DNA of 64,000 nucleotides from Ulota crispa (taxonomy: Eukaryota; Streptophyta; Bryopsida; Orthotrichales; Orthotrichaceae). The stretch spans positions 18,034,409 through 18,098,408 of the forward strand of contig OY987250.1 in assembly GCA_963920765.1 (NCBI GenBank). Reading direction: 5' to 3'. Below are positions 38,812-50,769 of the stretch, piece after piece. The notes beneath the pieces are model-generated. The model was not told the DNA's origin, made no database searches, and saw only the letters and a program-made list of their open reading frames with translations. Position 1 is the stretch's first letter. Each line of letters starts with the position of its first letter. Made by a program: the position numbers and the translations under genes.

Positions 38812-39480
38812 TTAACCTTTTCAGCCATTTTGAAGGTGTTTTGGACCTCAATTTTGTAAGTTATGAAAGGGTGAAGCTTAAAAAATGATGAGTCATTTTT
38901 AGGCCACAGTAACCGTAAGATCTTATAGAAAGCCAAGTTCTTATCATCCCTGCAAAGTTTGGTTTCAATTCAAGGGTTTGATTGGAAGAATATAACAAAA
39001 ATGTAAATGGTGCTACAAGGAAACCAATGTTTTGGAGTAGTTGAAATTGTGCTTTGATTGGCTCTTTTGAACACATAAAATTTTAAAAAGTTGGCATCTT
39101 ACACTTATTCTCAAGGTAATCAAGTTCCACACGCATAGAAACAAGTCTTGTATTTTTAAGGTAAAAAATGAGTGAGAAAATGATCTTGCAGTAGTAACCA
39201 CTTTACCCTTAAATTTCAAAAACTGTGAGTAAAATTGAAGACTTTCACAAATCTAGGGCCAAAAGTTAACACTACAACTCCAAGACCACCCATGGTTTGA
39301 AATTTTTTTTAAATTCAATGGTGACTCTTCTTCTAAATTTGAAAACACCCCTACATAGCTAACTTGTTTATCTTTCAAATGAGTCAAAGTTCAAGTGACT
39401 CTTTGCATTCCTAAGGTCATAAATGGAATTGCTAAAAACCGATCAACCCAATTTGGGTCAATGAAAAATTTAAGGGTTAA
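38812..39480. mobile_element. Possible TTAA-bounded element
   Basis: Left TTAACCTTTTCAGCC, right AATTTAAGGGTTAA, with a subterminal hairpin ACCCAA-T-TTGGGT (39446-39458). The two ends agree less well than in other copies, so pairing of these ends is tentative. Confidence 0.35.
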
Positions 39481-39770
39481 GTACCAATGGAAACATTTAT
39501 TGTCCAATGGTTGACAAAAATCCACTATGTGGGATGGAAAATGTCTCTTTTCATCCATAAAAAAAGTAATCATGGAGACATGGTCCATCATGGAAGGTAA
39601 AAATTAACCTTACTAAATGCATTCATATTTTTAGGTATCTCAAATTGTGAAAAAATTCATGAACATGATGTTAAGTCCCATGCTACACTTCTTTCAAATT
39701 TCATGACGACAACATATAATGTTAACTTATGCAAATCTCAAAAACAAATCATCACAACCGTAATTAGCCT

Positions 39771-39799
39771 GACGTTTAAGGGTTTAACCCTTGAACGTC
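39771..39799. repeat. Palindromic joint of two TTAA-type termini
   Basis: A 29-bp near-perfect palindrome, arms GACGTTTAAGGG and CCCTTGAACGTC around TTTAA. It looks like the end of one TTAA element meeting the start of the next. The same terminal type ends the element at 18829. Confidence 0.5.
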
Positions 39800-39997
39800 A
39801 CAAAAGTCCTTTGCAGTTGTATGTGGCCATTTGTACACACGTATTTGAGCTGCTCTAAGGGCTCTCCAAATTTTTTTATGCATCCATCATCATACAATCC
39901 TTCAATATGTATGGTTGTAACACTTAATTTCTAGCTGGTTGGTTGCAATTGTATTTGCTACCGTAGTTCCAAAGCCCAAGGGCCCTTTCGGAGTTAA
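39784..39997. mobile_element. Possible short TTAA-bounded element
   Basis: Left TTAACCCTTGAACGTC, right CCCTTTCGGAGTTAA, with the palindrome AAGGGCCCTT (39978-39987) inside the right end. 214 bp, sharing its right TTAA with the next element. Confidence 0.35.
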
Positions 39998-41112
39998 CCC
40001 CTAAATGCCTACGGCACCAAATTTTGGTGTCGACAATACTTTTAGGTCCAATCAACCTAATTAAGTTGTTATTTTTAGTAGTTTGTATTTTAGAAATTTT
40101 TTTGAAGTCTAGCTTTAGCATCAAAAATTTGATTTTGAAAATGGTTGATTATGATTTTTCTATTCAAGATTTTGTGCAAGGTCTTGACTTTCTGTAATGT
40201 TGAGAGCTCTTGGAAATGAGCCTCAAATACACTAGATCTTGGAGAAAAATGCACACTAGAAATTCATTTTAGAAAATTGTAGAAGAAATTTTGAAAAATT
40301 GTAAATGGAGTGAAGTTATGTTTGTTATGTCCTTTAACCTTAAATTTTTTTGGTGACCAACTTTTTAGATTTGACATGTGACAAGAGGGTTGAAAGACTC
40401 CAAGTCATTTTTGCAATTTTAACACCCTCATGATCAAATAGTATAATTTTTCAATCCATAAGTGATATTGTTTTATTTTCTTTTCCTATATGATCTCTAA
40501 CATATCTAGTTTGAATTGGTATGGTTACAATTTAACCCCTAAAGGCCCATTGTCCCTTTGGGGGACAAGTGGAATTTCAAGCATGTACCTATGGCTAAAC
40601 TACTTTGCGTGATTTTCTAAAACTTTTATAGAAGGTGAGAAATTCAAAGATCTACATGAGAATGTGACTTTTTCTTCATTCCGACATTTATTGAAGAAGT
40701 TAAAAATGAATAACTTAAAAACAAGGGACTCTGGGCAGCCCAAAAACTTCTTTAAAAATTGTGTTTTTTTCAAATAAAAAAAACAAAATTTTTAAAGAAG
40801 TTTTTGGGCTGCCCAGAGTCCCTTGTTTTTAAGTTATTCATTTTTAACTTCTTCAATAAATGTCGGAATGAAGAAAAAGTCACATTCTCATGTAGATTTT
40901 TGAATTCCTCACCTTCAATAAAAGTTTCAAAAAATCTATCAAAGTAGTTTAGCCATAGGTACATGCCCGAAATTCCATTTGTCTCCCAAAAGAGGCCTTG
41001 GGCCTTTAAGAATTAAAAACACTTTATACAACTTATTAAAATGTTGGCTTTTTGTCCAATTAAGAGCAAATTCCTAGATGCTCAGAAAAGGCCTCATGCA
41101 TTTAGGGGTTAA
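39994..41112 (+). mobile_element. TTAA-bounded element, family B, with nested insertion
   Basis: Left TTAACCCCTAAATGCCTACG, right GCATTTAGGGGTTAA. The family B body runs from 40070 to 40531, is interrupted by a foldback element at a TTAA, and resumes at 41017. The left hairpin is CACCAAA-T-TTTGGTG (40015-40029). Confidence 0.75.
40532..41016. mobile_element. Foldback derivative of the family A 3' end, nested in family B
   Basis: 485 bp made of two inverted copies of the family A right half, about 230 bp each, around a short centre near 40775. Both outer ends are the family A right terminus (TTAACCCCTAAAGGCCCA at left, inverse at right). TTAA occurs at both junctions (40532-40535 and 41013-41016), which matches a target duplication inside family B. 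The arms are nearly identical. A left hairpin TTGTCCC/GGGACAA (40550-40568) is present. Confidence 0.8.
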
Positions 41113-43234
41113 GAATGTAAACGGAATTGGAACCCGCCTCCGTTTGAACACGGCAAACGTATTACTACAACGTCACTCGGACAGTGTGGTATTAGATGAA
41201 TGAAAAACGCCTACTCCAGTTGATAAATGAGCACCCGTGGATGACATTCCAACCCTGACACAAATGTCAGGAGACAGTTCCGTGGGTACGATGGCTTTAT
41301 GGCCATGGATAAGAGAATAGCAAGGCTCAGATAGAGCGGCAAAATCTGGACGAATGGAAACCAGCAACCTCAGATGAACGTACCAAACCAGGCAAATATT
41401 GATGAATAAAGATTTCGTGGATGGACCTCGACTGCTCCCATGCACATGGGGCCACTTCCTGCAGCTGAGGTTTGAATATTTTCATGCTGCAATGGGGATC
41501 AAGGAAAGACTTTTGCTTTCTCCGAAAGAATTGTCCAAAGTAATTCACCCAATTGGTAGGGAGTACAGTGGATGTCACCAACACCCATTCGCATCCGTAC
41601 CTTTGAGTGGTTGCGGTGATTTAGTGTGGTTGGAAGTGCCCTTTGGTGTGCATAAAAACTCAGTTTTTAGTCCAAAATGGATGTTCGTCAAAGGCACTCA
41701 GGTTGGTTACTCCTCCACGGATCTACGGACAGATTGCCGCTTTTCTCATCCAGATACGTTCATCATGTGCGCATGACTGCGCGCGCTAGGATTGTGATCT
41801 ATGCACGGCCGGCACACAGATGGCATGCGATGAACAATCGCCGGCGCGCTGCCGACTCGAAACAAGAAATTTCATCCATCGGACAGCCCGAGACGTTCGT
41901 CGACAGGGTGGGCACCCAGGGTAATCCGAGGTGGCAGTGCCATCGTGGCGAGCACCAACGGGGCAAGGTCACCAGGCTACGGCGTCAGTCAGTTGAGGGG
42001 ATGCCCATCATCTCTTGCTCCGACCTCGGTTGCGTTCATGGCTATGGCGATAGTGCCCTCCTAAAGCTCGAAGCCGCAGACGTTGCGTAGATCTGCATGA
42101 GCCTGATCGCAAGAGGCTCCTTACGTGTCCAATTTCAAGTCCAAATTCCTCTTCAGAATGCAGGCGAGGTTCAGTTATGTGCGACAGTAGACGTGGGATG
42201 CCCGTGGATGGTTTGTCGGAGAGCTTGTTGTCTGTTGCGTTTCAGGTGAGCAAACGGGAGTGCTTCGGTTTTGCAAAATGTGCTGCAGTTTTCGAGTAGA
42301 GTAATTCTTGAGTGATCTTTCCGTGATTTTGAACGAGTCGGACGTTTCCCGTGGCCGATTGGCGTTGGAGTACATAGGGATTTGAGAAAGATTGTTGTTG
42401 ACGCAACCTTTTTTGAGCGTTAATTTGTACGTTAACGTAGGCGGAGGACTGACTCTCGCAAGACGGTGTCGTTCAGAGACTTCGTGCAATGTATCCACGG
42501 CGGGAGTGTGAAGGGAGGGCTTAGGAATTATCATTTCGGTTCTTGGAGTGGTTGAGGTCCGCTTTGCGTTGAAGGTTTGTTCTTGTTGTTCTTTTGGTGA
42601 GATTTTGGTGGAAGTCGTTGTTAGTGATCTTCTTGTGATTTGTAGGGAGGAACATGAGAGAGATTACCGGTAGTGAGACGTGCTGCTGGAAGAAGATATG
42701 GAGGTAAATAGGTGGTGGTGTTACCAAGGCTGGCGACTGGAACGGCTGGTCGTCGTAATCTGATCAGCTTCTTGTTCAGTCGTGCTCGGGAGTACCTGTC
42801 AGATGATTCGCCCTTCGTCACAGTGCGACCAGAGAACTCGCTTCCGATTGCATCGTCTTGAAAGGTGAGTAGAATTATGCTGCGCTTATGGCTTTTTTTA
42901 TATATCTTTGTGCCTTCATCTCAGAAAATATAAGCTCATCGTCGTCAAAGTCTTGAACCTGAAAACGAGTCTTTCCCATCTTTGCGCAGGATTTGTCACA
43001 TTTTCTTTCTTTTCCTCTACATTTGATTAATTGTTTGGAAATCTTTCGTCTTTGGCATATTCCGAGGATTTGGCTATGTTATTTTCATGAGGTCTTTCGA
43101 GAATTCTTATGCAATTTCTTTTTATGTCCAAATGGAGTTTATTCGTGCATGTAATTCAAAGATGAAACGTTTTTGAGGACAGACGAAGAACACAATTTGT
43201 ATAAGAAGAGTCTGTCAAGTAGTTGGAAGACTCC
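41113..43234. other. Spacer, promoter and leader of the next gene
   Basis: Frames at 41399-41776 and 41677-42090 (plus) resemble no known protein. Sequence from about 42100 becomes GC-balanced and leads into the start codon at 43235. A consensus donor (AAAG|GTGAGT) at about 42866 suggests a leader intron ending near 43185, inferred from sequence only. Confidence 0.4.
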
Positions 43235-45554
43235 ATGGCGGCTGCAGAAGCGCGCGCTGTCTGGCAGCGCACGGCCGCAAATCGTGCTGTCCAGGAAGAT
43301 GTGGTCAAAGCTCCCAAGTTAGCGCACTGTCCTTCTTTGAAGAAGCAAGACTCTCAGTCGTACTACCTTGGCAATAGTTGGGGTTCCATGGATACCAAGG
43401 TCGACTTACCACGGCAGATTAACTCAAGCACTCACCGTGATTATCGATCCGAGTATTTCGGAGCAGAAGATGTCCTCGGATCGCGATTCAAGCCAGGTTT
43501 GCAAGCCCTTGCTGCGGAGCGAGACAGCACAAAAGGCGGGATCTCAGGTTGGTGCCATCTTCAGTCCTTACGTGGCTCTTGGCTTTGGTCTGATCTCACA
43601 ATACTTTCTCTCTACCTCGCTTCATTCAAGTCTGTGCGTGCACAATGTCTAATCTTTCCTGTAATAGATTGCTCGAGCTCTTAGGGCTCTGACATCATGT
43701 CAACGTTATTGTTTTGCTGGATATACGGACATCCAATTGATAGTGAAGGTGGTCCATATCGTATGATTTTGGATTAATAGGGTTCACAGTCAATTCCAGC
43801 TGAAAACGGCAGTCGTTGAGCATATCAAGCCTATAGCTTTGATTTAATTCTTTGAGTTAGATCTGTATTGGAATGTGTAAGATGTTGGGAGTTTCAACTG
43901 AGTTCATTCGTATCACTATAAAATGCCACAGGTTACATGGGTATGCCGTCCGAGTATTCAGTCGGCAATGAAGTTGACCTTGGGTGGCAATTTGTTTTGG
44001 ATCCGAAGCCAAAGTCATGTTATGTATCTGAAATCGGAGTGCTTGATAAGAAGTTTGAGGAAGGCAACATTGCAGCTAGTCTAGATGAAGAAGATGGTGA
44101 AGCAGCATCTCCAGGCAATGATGAGACAATTGATCTCAGCATTATGGCACAAGAGATTTTGACGAAAATTGTTCCCGAATACCCAGATCAATCTTTCATC
44201 TCCAGCTTGGAAGGTGAGAATATTTCAAAAAAATCAGAAAACTTGAGTATACACCGGAAGAAGGAAGTGGATTACATGATGACTGAGCAGTCTACATGGT
44301 CTTCGACAAATAGTCCGTCTTCAAAAGCAGGAAGCTCGTGGCGCACAGCAGACAAGGAAGCTTTAGCGGTCCTGGTTGCACAGAGGACTTCAGAAAAGCT
44401 TGAAAATTGTGATCTTCCAACTCCACGGTCAGGATTCAAGTGCAAGACCTCTCTGGACAGTTGGGATATGTTGGAGGAAAGCCCTCTTGGTATCTCCAAA
44501 TCTTTGGATCGGGATTTTCTTGCTTCTGTATTTCAGGATGGTGAGATCCCTCGTCTTGAGAATTTGAGCATACAGACGAACGCTGCATATAGCAGACCAG
44601 AGTCCAATTCCATTGCAATCCCTCCGGCAGTTACTGAACCCGTCAACATCTCCGTGGGTCCTAATATGCCGGCTCATCCCCATCTTTCGAAAAGTTACAG
44701 GTACGACATAAATGTGTCCGTCTTTGTTTTGATTTTGTGAGGACCATAGGAATCTCTTGTTGTATATGCTGTATAGTTATCAACAGTCCATAAAATCACT
44801 GTTTTATTGACAGTTCCTACTTTGTAACCCATGCTGCTGCAAAAGTCGGGCAATGATCTGGAGTGTTGTTCGTGTTTGTGAACTTCTTAGGGGGTTCATG
44901 CTTGTAGATGCCCTTAATTAGTTTCATACTCTTTGCTCAAAGTGAAACTGTAGAGCTCGTGGTTAATTGCTTGGACTCTTGATATGCAACAGTGCTGACA
45001 ACAGAAATACAAGCTGGAGCGGTGGGGGTCGAGGGACTGGAAGTTTTGCAAGTAAGGGCTCGAGTCCGTTGGTGGAAGCGCTATGCCATTCACAGACTCG
45101 AGCTAGAGAAGCCGAACAGAAAGTTGAGGAGGCTAGTAAAGAGTGCAAGAGGCTGTCTGATTTGTTCTTCCGAGAAGCCTCTTTGTCTCTTACGTACCGC
45201 CACTGGATATGTTCTTTGCAAGCGGAAAACGCGTGGCTCAAAATGTGTCTGAAAAATCATCAGGGGGCAATATGGCTGAAGCATAGTTTCCCGTCAGCTT
45301 CGGCCGTTCTCGACCGTCTGACAAAATATCCTTGGATGCATTTCAAGAAGGAGAACATTCACCACCAGATGCTAAAGCACTTTTCAACTATCTGGCGTTA
45401 CCGCGACCCGACCACAACTGCGAGAAATGGTCATGATGACACCAGTATCATTCTTGGTTGCACCATTGGCTTTGCATTTGCGCTTGGTCTCACCCTTGCT
45501 GGTGCCGGACTTGTGTTGGGGTGGAGGATGGGGTGGATAATTCTTCCCTGTTGA
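43235..45554 (+). CDS. Plant-conserved protein of unknown function with C-terminal membrane anchor
   Basis: Exons 43235-43547, 43932-44700 and 44993-45554, joined by GT-AG introns in phases 1 and 2, give 547 residues. I start at MAAAEARAVWQRTAANR, which I recognise as the N-terminus of an uncharacterised plant family, rather than at a nearby non-ATG. The first junction restores GYMGMPSEYSVGNEVDLGWQ. The middle exon is acidic and serine-rich, probably disordered. The last exon has a charged helical stretch (AREAEQKVEEASKECKRLSD), likely a coiled coil, followed by a conserved segment (FFREASLSLTYRHWICSLQA). About residues 512-538 are one hydrophobic helix (ILGCTIGFAFALGLTLAGAG), with only a few residues after it, suggesting a tail-anchored membrane protein. 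Function and target membrane are unknown. Frame, splice signals and family resemblance agree, so the gene itself is well supported. Confidence 0.85.
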
Positions 45555-46544
45555 GGTGCTATTTCTCAGATTTTATGAAGGCTTGTTTCTTTTGTCAGTT
45601 CGATCAACGACGAGAGGATCCACAGTAATAGCATATCACTAATCAAATTTGGTTCTAGTAGTCTAAATTTCTGTGTCTTTTTAGGCTGAGGATTGGTAGT
45701 TCGGTTTCATAGAGTCGTTAAGTTTACAGGTGCTGTATAGGAGTGTCAATCAAGTGTAGTTCCTGCTCATAGGTTGAGGTCCGGAAGGTCGTGTCATAGA
45801 TTTCTGTGTCTTCTGAGTTAGTTGCAAGATACTCGTTTAGTTGATGTACCACATAAACCCTGTAGCCATTGCTGATTTTTTGCAACAGCTTGTAATGTAA
45901 TGCTGCGACAACTTGATTGACATATCTAAAGGCTCAAGGATGTCTTCTACAGATTTAGGAGTTCTTGGCAGGTCCTCAATTGTACAGTATATGAAAGTTC
46001 GACGGTATCTGTTGCATGTCGTTCTATTTATTTTGCTAAATGTTTTTAAAAAACTAAGGAGCTGAAGTGGATGTAGAAGATTAGAACTTAATCATGATCG
46101 ACAAACGGTAAGTTAAGAGAACTAATTTTGATAGTTGCGACTGATGATTGCAACTTGAGATTTCCAGCTGAGACATGTAAATGCTTCTTCTCGTCAGTCC
46201 ACTGCATTATGCATTTTTCACTGAAACAATTATTTCGTATTTGAAACGAGGTTCTAAGCCCAGCTTATTTGTGAGGAAATTCTTATGACAGTAGTTGACT
46301 GATTTACAGCTTGGTTCCTCATGACAGATGTAGCTGGTCAGGTGTTACTAAGGGTGGCGAAATGTGGATGCCATGACATTGGTGCAGAGACCAGGATGAT
46401 TTTGTCCATATCCCATGATCTAGCCAACAGACAGCTGCTTTTATTCAGATTTTCTCCTATTCATAGTGGATGCTATATCTTCTTAGCCCAGTCATGGCGA
46501 GTTCTAGTAAAACATAATTTCTACCCAGCAAGTAACCTTGGCTA
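45555..46544. other. 3' UTR and spacer
   Basis: Follows the stop codon of the tail-anchored protein gene. The first few hundred bases are likely 3' UTR. No second gene recognised. Confidence 0.4.
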
Positions 46545-47192
46545 TTAACCCCCCACCGCCCAAGGGGCCCAAATTGGGCCCCTCTGAATTTTATCCACAA
46601 ATGCTCAACCTTTTTTCAAGTGGTTATTATTTTATTTAAATTCTTATTGAATTCTAGTTTCAGCATTAGGAGCCTGATTTTGAAAATGAATTAACATGAT
46701 TTGTCTATTCAAGATTTTGTGTAAGGGTGTTTTGTCCATTGCAAATCTTCACTTTCTAGTGTTGAAGGCTCTTGGAAATGAGCCTCAAGTACACTAAAAC
46801 TTGGAGAAAAAATCACATTAAAAATTCAATTTAAAAAATTGTAGAATAGATTTTGAGAAGCCATAAATTGATTGGGGTTATGCATGTTATACTTTACATA
46901 CTCATATATTTTTTGTACTCTAGATTTTAAGTTTGAGATGCAAAAAGAGGATTGAAAGATTTCAAATCACTTTTGCAATTTTAACACCCTAATAATCAAA
47001 CATTATAATCTTTCAATCCATAAATGATATTGTTGTGATTTCTTTTCCTATGTGATCTATAACATGTCTACTTAGAATCTGTATGGTTGCGCTTCACAGA
47101 AATTTGATAAGATTGATCAAATTGTTGGCATTTTTTCCACTTTCAAGCAAATTCTGAGACACTCAGAAGTACCGTGGGCGGTGAGGGGTTAA
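46545..47192 (+). mobile_element. TTAA-bounded element, family B
   Basis: Left TTAACCCCCCACCGCCCAAG, right GGGCGGTGAGGGGTTAA. Both ends share CACCGCCCA where other copies have AAATGCCCA. The left hairpin GGGGCCCAA-A-TTGGGCCCC (46564-46582) is perfect. 648 bp, non-coding. Confidence 0.8.
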
Positions 47193-48038
47193 GCTTGTTT
47201 TCTCATTTCATGTTGCAGTTCGATGTAGTTTGACTGCTTTATTTTCTAGGGTAGTCGTTAGGGAATGTTTTTCTTGCCATTGGATCACAGATGAGTCGCT
47301 GTTGATTGATAGTGTGTGTCCTTCGAAGTGTGTTTAGAGCCAGCAGTTGAGGTAATCTTCCAGTTTAGCATGGCAAGCACAGGTTAAATTTTTCTGTATG
47401 GGGATCTTGGTGCATTAGAGGCTCTAGTAGGTGACATCATGTTAGGTTACAGACTTCTCTGGTTTAGATACTCAAGTGAGTATCACCTCTGCAGCTCATG
47501 CTGTTTGGTAAATAGCCATTATACGTAGTTTAGCTCCTTACGAACAAAAATAAAACTAGCTTCACCGTTTTAGAGGTAAGGTTACACAGGGCCCCCATAT
47601 TCCTCATAAGTGCGCTTTTTTTAGAATGTAGAAGAGTCCTGAATGTCTGTTCCACAGCCTTCGACTTGTTAATGAATCTGGAATTATTACATTGCGGCAA
47701 CGGTAATATGTGTGCAGTTTGTGGTTCTAGAATAACCCTCAGCGAATCATCGTCTATCTCAACAGTTGTCTTCTATGTACAAGAGAATCTAAGACGCAAG
47801 TGGTTGTTAGGAATATACAAATGACAAAACTAAAGGGGCACCAGTGAGCCAGGTACACGCACTCGAAAAGGTGTACAAGAGTGGTAATGTCATATTATAT
47901 CCAGGAAGGCTTGCAGAAAGTGAGCCTCCTCCCCCTGGATTTTTATGAACTTCGTAGCATTCTATGGAGCAGTTTAACATACAAATTAATCTCAAGGAAT
48001 TAAATCAAAACTGGGCTTAGACCATCCGTTTTCACATG
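47193..48038. other. Spacer and 3' UTR between convergent genes
   Basis: No gene recognised. It should include the 3' UTR of the minus-strand thioesterase gene near 47.8-48.0 kb. Confidence 0.4.
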
Positions 48039-50769
48039 TTACACAACAGCTGGTTGGTGGACAATGTGGTCAGCCTCGTAGCGTGCAAGGTACGTCCGGG
48101 CTTCTTCTTCAGTAGCAGGAAGCACACGGCGAACAGAACGATCCACACCAGGTTCCAAGCACTCGGGGTCGAGAGAAAATGTGAAGTAAAACGTATTCGA
48201 AACCTGCCAACAGGGAAAACACAGCAGTTCATAGAAATTAAGCCACTCCTGCAACAAAAGGAATCGGGAATGCAAATGCAGGTTGATACGTATACAAAAG
48301 CCATGGTGCTGGAGTCAGAATTAAGAGCTTTTTCAGGCTGAGAGAAAACGAATAGACTCTTAAGGTGAAGTAACGTGAATACTACCTCGCTGGACCTCTT
48401 CTCTGGTTGAGTGACATGGGCTATCACTTCGACATGGATGCGTGGTTGCTCCAGATTCTCTGTTTCCGTGTACAATACACAGGATTTGAGTCGGAGGAAG
48501 TCTCCAACATCAACCTGCAGGTGAGACGATCCATGCCCACGATCAGGAAGAGAAACATGCTTTAACTTTCATATTTTGAAAAGACTGATTTGAGGGGTAA
48601 CGTTTTGTCTATACATGTTCTCATTCAGCTTGGGTTCATCAGAAAAGAAACCTTCCGTTACAACCAGTTTAAAGGGACTGAGGTAAGTAACATATCAGTG
48701 TGAAGACAAACGCGTAAACTCAAAGAAAGAGATAGAAAAATGAAAGGGATTACCCCTAAAGCACTAAGAAAACAAAGTAGGAACAGGGATGCTTACCGGA
48801 CGTCTGAAATCCACATGATCAACTTCTAAGAACATAGGTCGGATGCCACCGAAGACATACGCTGTTGAAAAAGCAATCTCAAAAGCCCTTCGCATCAGAA
48901 ATCCTCCAAAAATACGGCCATGCATGTTCCGCTGCTGGGGTTGGCAAATAATGGCATTCTCCAACTTGGTGTCTCTCATCAGAATACTGTTCCGATCGGC
49001 CAGCGCTGGCATCTCAACCACAACCCGTCCCTACTACCACAACCAAGCAACGGCGCGTGCTAATTGGTAAGAGTGTATCCAGCTTTCAAGAGAGACACTG
49101 TAATGACAGTACCAGCATGCAACAGTGATTGGCGTGTGGGATGGTCATCACACCTCTCTCAATACTTGGGTGAGACGGTCGTTGTACTGCTTCGAAAACG
49201 GAGACGACGAACCGTCTTGATTCTCCAGTCGAAGCTTTTTGCGATGGGCGTCACGGGCATTGCCCATTGCAAACAGCTCCTTCTCTTCTTCAGTTTGAGG
49301 CACCAAGTAATTCACCGGAGCAGCTTTTTGCGTCTTAAAGTCCCTGGCGACGAATGTGAAGTTTGCAATCAAGGCCACGTCGTCCTTCTCCATCACGTCT
49401 GCTTGCATGCACACATTTCAACATCCGGCTCCCCTGAATAATTTTAGGGAAAATTTCATGGATACCCCTTAATTTTGCAATTCTTGCATAGATACCCCTG
49501 GTTTTTCAGAAATTACACACATACCCTTGGACCAAAAATTTCAGGCATTTGATTTGTTAAGCATGCCACTTCCCTTCTTCCTTTGTGCGCATGTTGCTTC
49601 TTTTTTGTTTCATTACACTCCCTTCTTCAACATTGGTCTTGAAGGAAGTACGAGCACTACAAATAAATGCCTATAATTTTGGTCCAAGGGTGTTCGTGTA
49701 ATTTTTGAAAAAGCAGGGGTATCTATGTAAATATTGCAAACTTCAGGGGTATCCATGAAATTTTCCCATAATTTTACACCAACTCCAACATTTGCAGCTC
49801 TTTGAGAAGCAGCCAGACATCCTAGTAATATTTGCATGATCACGAGCTCTTAACCCTAAATACCGGGCGGGTAAGACCAACATGTCCCACTCATTACATT
49901 CAACCACAACTTTCATACAATAGAAACTCTCTCAAAAGTTGACCTGGTTTACTATGAGTGCTACTTGCAGCACCAAATTATGCTCGAAAACATCAAAAGA
50001 CTACGGTTAACTCTTGGTTCGTGAAATGACAAGTTTAAAGATTTTGAACACATCGCTCTGTTGCATGTTCTAACAGGTCGGAAAAGGTTGCTGTTTTGAC
50101 GACGAAGAGGAAATGTTGATGGATTACGCTACCTCGAACAGGCTGAATGACTTCCATACGAATTTCCATGGACGTTCGTCCAACCCAAGCAACTGCGCCG
50201 CCCAATTTGAGATCAGCGTCAACACGGAGCCGCTTCTTCGTGCTGATCTTATCAACGGAAGCTGTGACCAGCAGCAGCGGTCTCGTCCGCTGGTCGCTAT
50301 CTGAGCAATGCTGCCACAACAACAACAACCGCAACGTTGGCATGAAATTGCAACAAAAAAAAACAGAGAGAAATGGAGCAGCAGATCATCGGAGTACTAT
50401 TGCTGATGAGACCTTCACAGCAATTGTGCCTGCTAACGCATCCAGGTCCTCCAAAAGCTTCCCGATACGAATGGAGTTCCAGGCGTTGCGATACTCTTCT
50501 CGCAGGATGCTGTCGGTGGAGAAATTGTACAACACGCTCGTCCGGTTCTCCTCCGGGGTCTTGCTCTCGAGCTTCCTTTGCGCGGGACCATCCATGTCCA
50601 AATGCTTCGCCCTCTCCACGAAGCTCGACCGTGCATGCCACAATGCGGCTGTCACGGGGGAATGGTACTGCCCCGGCCACAAACTGAACTTCCTTTCCTT
50701 CGACGACACGTTGATCGCCATGTCCGTCGTCTTCCCCTTGGTCGCACTCTCCTCCCCGGCTCCCTCCAT
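48039..50769 (-). CDS. Acyl-CoA thioesterase, two-hotdog type (ACOT9/10-like)
   Basis: Six exons on the minus strand: 50769-50413, 50310-50133, 49398-49154, 49030-48797, 48514-48386, 48203-48039. All are GT-AG with consistent phase, giving 435 residues. The start MEGAGEESATKG is the first in-frame ATG; no clear mitochondrial presequence is seen. The first hotdog domain covers about 95-240 (SILREEYRNAWNSIRIGKLL, EDLDALAGTIAVKH, LLLVTASVDKI, ALIANFTFVARD). The second covers about 255-420 (VVVEMPALADRNSILM, RNMHGRIFGGFLMRRAFEIA, FLEVDHVDFRRPVDVGDF, EVIAHVTQPEKRSSE, NTFYFTFS). These enzymes hydrolyse fatty acyl-CoA to free acid and CoA, often in mitochondria or plastids. Length and motif order match plant relatives. 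A 321-bp MITE lies in the second intron. Nothing suggests inactivity. Confidence 0.9.
49447..49767. mobile_element. Mutator-like MITE in a thioesterase intron
   Basis: Left GGGAAAATTTCATGGATACC, right GGTATCCATGAAATTTTCCC, 321 bp, long inverted repeats. A perfect 9-bp target duplication ATAATTTTA flanks it (49438-49446, 49768-49776), the length expected for MULEs. Related to the element split by the gypsy insertion at 28376-34484. Confidence 0.85.

Noticed and set aside
41399-42090. Plus-strand genes upstream of the tail-anchored protein gene
   Set aside because: Overlapping frames of unremarkable composition and no recognisable domain; more likely promoter and leader.
49848-50011. Another TTAA element starting TTAACCCTAAATACC
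   Set aside because: The terminus resembles the group, but no matching right end or subterminal hairpin was found.
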